The position numbers and the translations under genes were made by a program. The notes below the pieces were generated by a model. It searched no databases. It was not told where the DNA came from and was given only the letters and a program-made list of their open reading frames with translations. A stretch of 25,977 nucleotides of DNA from Pigoraptor vietnamica (Eukaryota; Opisthokonta; Filasterea). The stretch is from contig CALSCQ010001832.1 of assembly GCA_943704525.1 (NCBI GenBank), positions 1-25,977 on the forward strand, given 5' to 3'. This document shows, piece after piece, positions 10,447 to 25,977 of the stretch (the stretch's first letter is position 1; each line of letters begins with the position of its first letter).

Positions 10447-11446
10447 TGTGTCTGTGTCTGTGTCTGTGTCCGTGTTCTCTATTCTCGCCTGTTTACGCAC
10501 AGGTGCACCTATCCCTCGTTAACTGTTCTTGTGTATCCAGCATCGAAGGGCGTGCAACTGAGCGACGACTGCGAACCGCCGCGCGTCTTGCCCATCGATG
10601 CTGTGGCAATTATGGCCAGTGCTGCGGTGAGTATCAATACTTCGCTCGGATCGTGTTTTCGAACGAATGTCACCATATGTTTTTTTATTTTGACTTATCC
10701 CGTGTTTGAATATTTCTTTCCGAGTCCAGCCGTTGCAAATTGTGCCCCACGGTGTCGATGGCGAGAGTCCGCCCCACCGCTTGTCATTCACGACGTGTGT
10801 TGATCTGAACCGGCTGATCGCCCGTTTGTCGGCGGCCACCGCGAGAGGCGTCCCGCTTTCGTTGTCTGACATGGAGGAGGGGAAGCGGGAAGGCCGCACC
10901 GAACTCACAATGGACGTCAAGATGGAAGACGTGTCAGGAACTGTTGGCTCAACTGCGCACGGAGCGGCAAAGAGCGAGCCTTCTCAGAAGAGTGAACTCG
11001 GCGAGGCTGAGGATTGGAGTGGCGCGGATGCCCTCGCGCACGCCCACCTGCTTATTCTGGGTTCCCTGGTACAACGGCTGCAGAGGTAAGCCACCAGATT
11101 CTGTTTGTGTTGCGCCACTCGAATTGATCGTTTGCCTGTGTTTTTCGCGCAGTTTCAGTGTAGAGGACATTGAGGTGGGTCCATCCACGCTCCGCACACG
11201 CTCGGTTCACGTGACGGTTACTGAAAGAGATGCCATCGTCGATTGGGACGCAGAGGTGAGCATGATATTTTGCGTTTCATTCTAGTTTGCAGAATTTTGT
11301 TTTGTTTTTTTCCTTAATTCGCCCACTTTTTTGCGTACAATGGTAAGGACTGATCCGACACCTCCTCCTCGTTTTAGGATGAAATCGTTGGGTCGCGCGT
11401 CGTGTCACTACTGCGCATGATGGAGAGCGAGGCGTCGACGACTTAA
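7247..11446 (+). CDS. INTS11: Integrator complex subunit 11 (RNA endonuclease)
   Basis: Thirteen exons: 7247-7446, 7906-8158, 8300-8400, 8705-8822, 8963-9129, 9378-9495, 9617-9745, 9877-10041, 10147-10309, 10541-10626, 10730-11085, 11153-11255, 11378-11446. Joined phases are consistent throughout and give 675 residues (human INTS11 is 600). The protein is a metallo-beta-lactamase/beta-CASP endonuclease, the cutting subunit of Integrator, which cleaves nascent snRNA and other Pol II transcripts in the nucleus. Visible signatures are [12 protein letters not shown] (N-terminus), SHFHLDHCG (zinc ligands about 68-73), [34 protein letters not shown] with Glu203 as in the human enzyme, [31 protein letters not shown] (389-394) and LVHGEK. 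The C-terminal domain (about 475-675) is less conserved and carries a charged insert around residues 540-600. Intron 2 appears to be GC-AG. Introns 1, 3 and 9 hold microsatellites. Identification is secure; the exon 10 start is the least certain join. Confidence 0.95.
7447..7905 (+). other. INTS11: INTS11 intron 1 with C27 and (CA)n tracts
   Basis: This 459-nt GT-AG intron splits Ser67 (AG/C) just before the zinc-binding HFHLDH. A run of 27 C (7772-7798) is followed almost directly by (CA)n with CATA and CAAA interruptions to about 7891. The branch-to-acceptor region is therefore largely microsatellite. Phase and conservation on both sides fix the boundaries. Confidence 0.85.
8159..8299 (+). 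other. INTS11: INTS11 intron 2, probable GC-AG intron
   Basis: The conserved join EVK/AYYAGHV requires the exon to end at AAG (8158) and resume at GCG (8300), after TTTCGCAG. The donor is then AAG/GCGTGT, a GC donor. Any in-phase GT alternative loses conserved residues; GTGAAG at 8153 would drop Val-Lys. Because GCG occurs at both borders the exact cut can slide, but GC-AG is the only placement with an AG acceptor that keeps the conserved residues. Confidence 0.7.
8425..8540. repeat. GT microsatellite in INTS11 intron 3
   Basis: About 115 nt of (GT)n with GCGT and TTCG interruptions, lying inside the 304-nt intron 8401-8704. The frames open across it are not genes. Confidence 0.93.
10405..10470. 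repeat. GT and TGTGTC microsatellite in INTS11 intron 9
   Basis: (GT)n runs into four TCTGTG-type hexamers, all inside the intron 10310-10540. The tract separates two possible acceptors for the next exon, one at 10378 and the favoured one at 10540. Confidence 0.9.
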
Positions 11447-11791
11447 CATGCCGCTATTCCCATTCTCGTGGGTCCATTTTATGATCGTTGCGTGATGGCC
11501 GTGGCCTTGCTCGTTGAGGGCGGCCGGGGGTGTGCGAGGCAACTCATGGCGCAAATCACAACGCACGCGGCCTCAACGTGCCGCATTCGAGAGACAATGA
11601 GGTCTGTTTGGCGATGCGCTTGCGGCCGCCACCAGAAGCAGGGCCAATTGTACGATCAATACATGTTTTATCTGTAGTTGCGCGAACGCATTGTTCGCAT
11701 CTTTCGAGAACCAAACCGAAAGGTGCGCTGTCAAAGCGCGCAGTAAACGCCACGCATCTGCCAGAACTTCGCCGACCGCTTCGTCAGTGGC
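11447..11791. other. Convergent intergenic region, no gene seen
   Basis: These 345 nt lie between the stop codons of INTS11 (+) and the adhesion GPCR (-). Short open frames are present but show no protein character. A small hairpin-capable sequence, GCGAAC..GTTCGC, occurs near 11681-11699. No canonical AATAAA was noticed on either strand. Confidence 0.6.
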
Positions 11792-20675
<8,884 letters not shown>

Positions 20676-21335
20676 CGCTCGTTCGCCGCGCACGGTTGCA
20701 AGCAGAGCGCGCGTGTGCGTGCGAAGCCGTTTTGCCGTATGCCTGCGGCTGAGAAAATCTCCCACACCCTCCGTATATGAATGGATGTCCGGACAAAGTT
20801 GTTTATATTTTTAGATATTGGGAAATGAATAGTCTTTTATAGGAATATGAATCTCTTTTTACCATATATGTGCACGCAATTCGCGCACTTTGACAGGTGG
20901 GTGACAGCCCAACTCAACCGCATGCACGCCCTGCCGTCAAACTGAGGGAGGTCCACATAGCGCACTCGCTTGGCAGCACGGACACACAGACACACACCAC
21001 GCACTGCGGACACACACACACACACATACCACGCACTGCGGACACACACCACGCACTGCGGACACACACACACACACACGGCCACGCACCGTCGCGGCCG
21101 GAACTGACACACACACACATACCACGCACTCGTGGCACGGACGCACAGACGCACACCACGCACGCGCATGCGATATCATTACCGGGGGCGAAGGGTGGTG
21201 CACTCTGACAGATGGTCGCGCAGCGAGGAGCCGTTGCCACATGACTGGCTGTCAGCGTGCGAGTGCAGCGGACTCTCTGGCGAGCTTTGGGTAACTGAAG
21301 GCCAGTCACGCCGCCTGTGGGCCACTTACGATGCA
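20676..21335. promoter_or_regulatory. Divergent region between receptor and fucosyltransferase-like gene
   Basis: Both promoters are expected in these 660 nt. An AT-rich pocket (about 20775-20870, with TATATGAATGG, TTTATATTTTTAG and TTTTATAGG) stands out from the GC-rich surroundings and is the best candidate for core promoter sequence. CA repeats with a CGCACTGCGGACACAC unit follow (about 20978-21160). Confidence 0.5.
20978..21125. repeat. CA repeat with CCACGCACTGCGGACACA units
   Basis: Three copies of CCACGCACTGCGGACACA (near 20998, 21029 and 21048) are mixed with simple (CA)n. It lies upstream of the fucosyltransferase-like gene. Seen directly. Confidence 0.85.
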
Positions 21336-23552
21336 ATGAGTGTGTTCTTCTCGCGGCGGACGGCGCTGCTGGCGTACATTGTGTGCGTCGCGTGTGCCGT
21401 CGTCTTCATCCACGTCAACCGCCGCCTCTTGCCCACCCGCACCGCACTCTCAGACGACGGCGTCATTCCGTCTCCGCCTTCCGCGGACGCCAAGCACCGC
21501 ACGCAGAGAGCGCCGCCCTCGGCGCTGACAAATGCGGCGCGCGCCCTTCCCGTCAAAACTCCGCACGCGGGCGACAATCACCTCGCCGACAACGACCCGC
21601 TGAGCCCCGCGAGCGAGGGCAACGCAGACGCGCACGCGCAGCGACGGAAGGCTTGGCGTCGACCGAACGATGCCGCCAATAACGCCACCGGTGCCGCGCC
21701 CCGGCGGACGCGCGACCTGTTTCTGGTGGCCGCGACGTGTCAGTGGTCGCTGACGGACCAGATTGAGGCCATTGCGGCGGCGGCGACGGTGGCGCGCGCG
21801 ATGGGCCGCCACCTGCTGGAGCCGTCCGTGTGCGAGGAGGGGGTTATCGTGGGCAAGTATGCGCGGCGCATCGTTCCTGCGTCCGAGTACTTTGACCTCG
21901 GCCCACTGCGCGACTTCCTGGATCCCGCGGGCGAGCTCTCGGCAGAACAACCCGTCGACGGCAGCGCCGTGGACGTGGGTGCTGCGGGGAACGCGACGTC
22001 GTTGGCGCCCCTTGCGCTGGTGACCGACATGGACCTCGGGGACGCCGGCTTGCGACTGCCGAAGGAAATGCCATGCGTCGAATTTCCCAACAAGCACGGC
22101 GTGCGCGTGCAAGCGTTTGCGCGGCCGGGTCAGCTCGTGTGCGGCTTTGTGCTCGACGTCAACACGACCGACGCGGCCCTAGTCGCGTCGCTGTTCCCGC
22201 GCGCCTCTCCAGCGCCCGTCAGCATCGCCTACCCATGGCCGCCAGTCGCCACTCCCAGACGCCCGTTGCGCGAGGGCGACAACGGCACGGACAGGTCCGC
22301 CGCGCGCGCGAAGGGGATCGCGGTCGTCTTCTCCCAAGCACAGCGTGCGCGGCTGGCCAAGTTCATCAGCGGGCAGAAGTGGGTGGGCACTGGCGGACTC
22401 GTGGACGCCGTGTTACCGTTCGCGCTGTCCGCGGACCCGGGCCGCACCGCCCCGACGCCGGCGTTCTCCCCGCTGCGGCTCGTGCCGGCCGACCGCATCT
22501 CGGCGTACGCCCGCATGATCATCGACCGCGTGCTGGGCGGCAAGCTGTCGTACGTCGCCGCGCAGGTGCACACGGGCAGCGCGTTCGAGGCCTTCTGCGA
22601 TGCCATTGTCGTGGATGCACTGCAGGGTGCTGCGGCCAACCAGTCGGCCAGCGCCGAGCTGCAGCTGCGGCCGGTCACGTGCGGCGCGAACGAAACGGCG
22701 GCGGCGCATGCGCTCGCAAAGAGCGCGCACCTGCTCGCGCTGGAAGATGCTGCGAGCGTGCGGCAGCGGAGCAATCGCCGCCGGCGTCCCCAGCCGCAGG
22801 AGAGGGCGGATGCGGATGCACCCGAGCGTCGCGTGATCGTGTTCTTGGCGTCGACGGACGTGAAGGAGCGCGAACTGGTGGCTATGCGTCGCGCAGTGAT
22901 CGCATCGGTCCGCACACTCCGCAACGCGACGTTGCCCGCAACAGGCGCCCTTGCACGAGGTGATTCCGACGCCGACCCCGACGATGGGGACGAGGGCCCT
23001 GCGGTGTACGTCGACGGCGGCGATGGCCCGCGGCGAGTGGCGGTGTATGTCGGGCTGCGGGGCGTGATTGTGGACGCCGTCGACAAGGCCTTGACGGCGG
23101 GGCGGCTGAACGCGACGGCGCTGGCGGCCGCCAAAGCGCTGGCGGAGGACGTGTACGAAGGGCTCGACATCGACGATGGCACGGCGGTGGGCCTCGTGGA
23201 GAAGCTCATCCTCGCGTGCGCACGGCGGATGCACGTGACGCGGCACTCGGCGCACTCGCAGCACGCCGTTAACTTGCGCGCGTTTGCCGCCCACAGCGTG
23301 TGCCCCGACATCGCGGCGTCGCCGAGTAAGACGTCCGCGGGGAGCGACGACGACGCGCCACCGCCGGCCAAGTCGCGCGCGGCGTCGGTCACGTGGCTTC
23401 TACCGCTGCGGTCGACGCGGCCCGTGGCGGATGAGGCGGAGTGGGTGGCTGAGCAGGCGCGCTTCGACGCGGAGCTGCAGAAGGCGAGCGAGGAGCTCGA
23501 GAGGGAGGAGATCAAGCGCACACGGCGACGACGTGCGCGTCGTAAGCAATAG
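21336..23552 (+). CDS. Type II membrane protein, O-fucosyltransferase-like
   Basis: An intronless frame of 738 residues. The start at 21336 is preferred because it places a single membrane anchor right at the N-terminus (LLAYIVCVACAVVFIHV, about residues 10-26) after a short Arg-containing cytosolic piece, as in Golgi and ER type II glycosyltransferases. In-frame ATG 21168 would add 56 residues without protein character. After a polar stem, RDLFLVAATCQWSLTDQIEA and the following AAATVARAMGRHLLEP resemble the N-terminal signature of GDP-fucose protein O-fucosyltransferases. SYVAAQVHTGSAFEAFC resembles their HxR-type loop but lacks the usual Arg. A late GLVEKLILACARRMHVTRHS block resembles the C-terminal donor-binding part. 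Asp-rich and Arg-rich low-complexity inserts (about residues 485-570) and a basic C-terminus (RTRRRRARRKQ) are unusual. Family membership is moderate; activity is uncertain. Confidence 0.6.
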   Translation: MSVFFSRRTALLAYIVCVACAVVFIHVNRRLLPTRTALSDDGVIPSPPSADAKHRTQRAPPSALTNAARALPVKTPHAGDNHLADNDPLSPASEGNADAHAQRRKAWRRPNDAANNATGAAPRRTRDLFLVAATCQWSLTDQIEAIAAAATVARAMGRHLLEPSVCEEGVIVGKYARRIVPASEYFDLGPLRDFLDPAGELSAEQPVDGSAVDVGAAGNATSLAPLALVTDMDLGDAGLRLPKEMPCVEFPNKHGVRVQAFARPGQLVCGFVLDVNTTDAALVASLFPRASPAPVSIAYPWPPVATPRRPLREGDNGTDRSAARAKGIAVVFSQAQRARLAKFISGQKWVGTGGLVDAVLPFALSADPGRTAPTPAFSPLRLVPADRISAYARMIIDRVLGGKLSYVAAQVHTGSAFEAFCDAIVVDALQGAAANQSASAELQLRPVTCGANETAAAHALAKSAHLLALEDAASVRQRSNRRRRPQPQERADADAPERRVIVFLASTDVKERELVAMRRAVIASVRTLRNATLPATGALARGDSDADPDDGDEGPAVYVDGGDGPRRVAVYVGLRGVIVDAVDKALTAGRLNATALAAAKALAEDVYEGLDIDDGTAVGLVEKLILACARRMHVTRHSAHSQHAVNLRAFAAHSVCPDIAASPSKTSAGSDDDAPPPAKSRAASVTWLLPLRSTRPVADEAEWVAEQARFDAELQKASEELEREEIKRTRRRRARRKQ

Positions 23553-23836
23553 CGAACTCTCTGCAACTTTTCAACCCCATTCGCCACGCGCCACACAGTC
23601 ACAGACATAATTAAATGTGTGCCTGATGGTGCATTCGCAAAGGGTGTTCGTAGTGTTCGCTGTGGGCGCAGTGCGCTGTGGGCCTGTGCAATGCAGTGGA
23701 CAACAGTGACGAGCAGTGCCCCATCGCGAATGGCGCGGTGAGGGAGCAGTTCGGTACTGCGCCAGTGCCTGACATGGTAACTGGCCGGGTGACGTGGAAC
23801 AGGGTCACACACGAAGAGGTCCAGCGTTGATTGACA
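23553..23836. other. Convergent intergenic region
   Basis: These 284 nt separate the stop codons of the fucosyltransferase-like gene and the epimerase gene. AATTAAA-like sequence at 23610-23616 is a possible polyadenylation signal for the + gene. No gene is seen. Confidence 0.5.
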
Positions 23837-25772
23837 TCACATGTGCGCCTTCAACACCTGCGACGCTGCCCACGTGCCGCCCGCGGGGAGCACGACGCGC
23901 CGCACGACGGTCCCGGGCTCAACGCACACAAACTCCTTGTACTGCGCGGTGGATAGTGTGTGTGCGTGTGTGTGAATATGGCATGTGTGTGTGCGCGTGT
24001 GTACGCGCGTATGTGTGTGTATGTTTGTGTGTGTGTGCGTGTGTGTGCGTGAAGGTGTGTGCGTGTGTGCGTATGGGAAGCGGAGGAAAATTGGCGGGTT
24101 GAGCACATCCCAAGGGGCAACAAAGGCAGACAGCAGGACAAATCGTTCACACGGACGAACCTCGTCGTCGTCCATGTCTGCGAGCTTCTTTGCGCCCTCC
24201 GCCCACGGGTTCCACACGACCGTATCCTCAAAACCCTCCTTACACACGTCCACGGACGCGCCACTCGCACCGCCGAGGGATACGCGCATCGTCGCAGGTG
24301 TGCCGGCGTACACGCGATCGACCGGCGACGCAATTGTCACCCACTCGCGCGCTTCTTGCTTCTCACCGCCCTCAACCTATGTAGGGCAGATGTCTTAGGA
24401 CTCGTATAGCGACGGAACTCATCACACACACACACACACGGGCCATACTCAGCTGCGAGCACACATAAAAGCAAGTACCCGCAGTCACACACACAGCCAC
24501 ACACACACACACTCGAGCCGTCTCCGCACCTTGTCAGCGTACGTCAGGCCGGCGAGGCCCCCAATCCGCACGGCCGCAATGTCGGGTATGCGCACGTACG
24601 TGTGCAGCAGCGCCGTGAAATCGAACGCCTCCGTCCCCTTGTTCTCCACCGACAGGCGCGCCCGCAGCGCACCCGCGCTCAGCGTGACGTCATACGTGAG
24701 GAGGAAGCGGTGGTTCCACGCCGCGCGCGTCGAGTCGCTGTCCGCGAGCGAAAACGTCGCCGTTACGCAAGCTCCATCCGTGGACACCGACGACCCGGCG
24801 TAACGCCACGGGGATATGCGCGCAAAGCCGTGCTGAGGGCCGAGCGCCCACGGGCCAAAGTTCGCTGCGTCGAAAACGGTCCGTGAGTGTGCGCGACTGT
24901 GCGCGTGGGCGACAATTGCGTCCATCTGCCGCGTGCGCAAGTAATTGTGAATGGGCGCGCGTGTGTGTTGCACTGTTCGTGTAAAGTTGGAAGTGCGCGT
25001 GCACGTGACACTCACGGAAGACCACGGGAATGCCGCCCCTAATCGCCTTTTTGTTGTCGAACACGGCGCTCTTGCTGTGGAGAGAAGGGAAAGTGTCACT
25101 GCAAGCGCGGAAGAGAGAGCGTGCTGGAGAGAAGGAAAATTGTCACTGCATGCGCGGAAGAGAGAGCGTGCTGTGGAGAGAAGGGAAAGTGTCACTGCAA
25201 GCGCGGAAGAGAGAGCGTGCTGTGGAGAGAAGGGAAAGTGTCACTGCAAGCGCGGAAGAGAGAGCGTGCTGTGGAGAGAAGGGAAAGTGTCACTGCAAGC
25301 GCGGAAGAGAGAGCGTGCTGTGGAGAGAAGGAAAAGTGTCACTGCATGCGCGGAAGAGAGAGCGTGCTGTGGAGAGAAGGAAAAGTGTCACTGCAAGCGC
25401 GGAAGAGAGAGCGTGCGCAAGGCAACTGAAACTGAATCGTCGCATAAAGAGCAGTGGCATAGTGGACGACACACACACACACACACGCGCGCGCGCAACA
25501 CTGCAGACGCACGGCCATGCGCACTCGTTGTTGTGAGCCGTCGTGCACAGTAGAATGTGCGTGACACATGGCGCAGCTAAAGCGCACAAAAACAGAGAGA
25601 ACTTTACGACTCGCCTGATAAAGATGCGCTCGGAGCCCCCGCAACGCCACGACGTCACTGTCGCTCCAAAGAGGTTCACCTCCGCCGTCGTCTCGGCGTT
25701 CAGCTCAAGTCGCACGACCTCCACGTCGACAGAGCCCACGCGCACGCGCTGTTCGCGCACGTGGGGTGCCAT
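23837..25772 (-). CDS. Glucose-6-phosphate 1-epimerase (aldose 1-epimerase family)
   Basis: Five exons: 25772-25615, 25074-25016, 24864-24530, 24376-24161, 23941-23837, giving 290 residues, close to the usual 290-330. The enzyme interconverts the alpha and beta anomers of hexose 6-phosphates in the cytosol. Family marks in order are FGATVTSW, IFIS-KSAVFDNKKAIRGGIP, FGPWALGPQHGFAR (His84), LLHTYVRI (catalytic His160), VDRVY, VVWNPWAEGAKKLADM and VCVEPG (catalytic Glu264). His160 and Glu264 sit where yeast YMR099C has its acid/base pair (His159, Glu264). Intron 1 must start at AG/GCGAGT to keep the conserved SKSAVFD phase, so it appears to be GC-AG; it holds a 49-bp minisatellite. Other introns are GT-AG. 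The ATG is in good context (GCCATGG). Identification is secure. Confidence 0.93.
23955..24078. repeat. GT microsatellite in epimerase intron 4
   Basis: (GT)n broken by GCGT, TATGT and GTACGC, within the 219-nt intron 24160-23942. On the gene's own strand it reads as CA and lies just upstream of the acceptor ACCGCGCAG. Confidence 0.9.
25075..25421 (-). repeat. 49-bp minisatellite carrying 3' splice-site copies
   Basis: About seven units with a 49-nt period fill the acceptor side of epimerase intron 1. On the + strand each unit has CTGTGGAGAGAAGG then AAGTGTCACTGCAAGCGCGG. CTGTGGAG occurs at 25075 (the true acceptor, CTCCACAG on the coding strand), 25171, 25220, 25269, 25318 and 25367; the second unit has a shortened version near 25123. 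Each unit is pyrimidine-rich on the coding strand and ends in CCACAG, with a second GCTTGCAG inside. Confidence 0.92.
25614..25614 (-). other. GC 5' splice site of epimerase intron 1
   Basis: On the coding strand exon 1 ends ATCAG and the intron begins GCGAGT. Phase 2 is required to give Ser followed by KSAVFDNKK, which matches the family. The two nearby GT dinucleotides, GTCGTA and GTAAAG, are in the wrong phase. Confidence 0.75.
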
Positions 25773-25977
25773 GGCAGCGTACTTTCGTGGGCCTTTGCGA
25801 GTGCGTGCACTTTCAGTTGCATTAAAACAGAAACGTAACGACTACTGTTACTGTTTTAGGCTTGTTACGAGGCGAAACGTCGATGCTGCGAAGCTAGCGA
25901 GCACTCGGAAGGATCGATCAGACGGTCGTGATGCACGCGCGAAGTGGAACGCACGGGGAAATCGACTTGGGGAAAAC
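25773..25977 (-). promoter_or_regulatory. Upstream region of the epimerase gene
   Basis: These 205 nt reach the window edge. They are less GC-rich around 25815-25870, where AAAACAG and CTGTTTT flank a GTAAC/GTTAC pair and form a loose dyad. No TATA box is seen. Confidence 0.35.

Noticed and set aside
22229-23812. A 527-residue open frame antisense to the fucosyltransferase-like gene.
   Set aside because: It mirrors a GC-rich coding region, is Ser/Arg/Ala-rich without domains, and starts in intergenic sequence. The sense frame has a membrane anchor and family-like motifs.

Overview
This window reads as nuclear DNA of a GC-rich, gene-dense, intron-bearing protist. The evidence is spliced genes with mostly GT-AG introns of about 67-540 nt, long CA/GT microsatellites, an Integrator endonuclease subunit, and an adhesion-type 7TM receptor beside a Crinkler-like kinase gene. 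I see no bacterial operons, no tRNA or rRNA genes and no recognisable transposon. I cannot name the species. An adhesion GPCR with a complete GPS motif hints at a holozoan-like or other deep-branching lineage, but that is inference.

Layout, left to right. (1) 1-2150: a broken REase-fold plus kinase gene of the Crinkler/FunK1 kind (+), ending in a 49-bp tandem repeat and followed by an A60 tract. (2) 2160-4640: a CA microsatellite, then a hypothetical gene (+) whose middle is a 1.5-kb minisatellite built on a GTGCGCTCGT core. (3) 4636-5122: an intergenic stretch with clustered GGTCA-type motifs and two hairpins. (4) 5123-6828: an F-box plus leucine-rich-repeat gene (-), with one frame discontinuity. 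(5) 6829-7246: a divergent promoter with a polypurine, G4-capable tract. (6) 7247-11446: a full 13-exon INTS11 gene (+), 675 residues, with the catalytic residues in place. (7) 11792-20675: a full 16-exon adhesion GPCR (-), 1946 residues: signal peptide, propeller-like region, L-domain, LamG-like domain, a second L-like domain, GAIN/GPS with an HL/T cleavage site, seven TM helices and a short tail. (8) 21336-23552: an intronless type II membrane protein (+) resembling protein O-fucosyltransferases. (9) 23837-25772: a 5-exon glucose-6-phosphate 1-epimerase (-), 290 residues.

The genes do not form one pathway. INTS11 and the epimerase are housekeeping. The receptor and the divergently placed putative glycosyltransferase could be linked, since the receptor ectodomain is a secretory-pathway glycoprotein, but only proximity supports this. 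A recurring theme is intron growth by tandem duplication: repeat arrays carry copies of the acceptor in the epimerase gene and of the donor in the receptor gene. Two introns appear to be GC-AG. All exon joins come from reading phase, splice consensus and protein-family conservation, not from transcript data.
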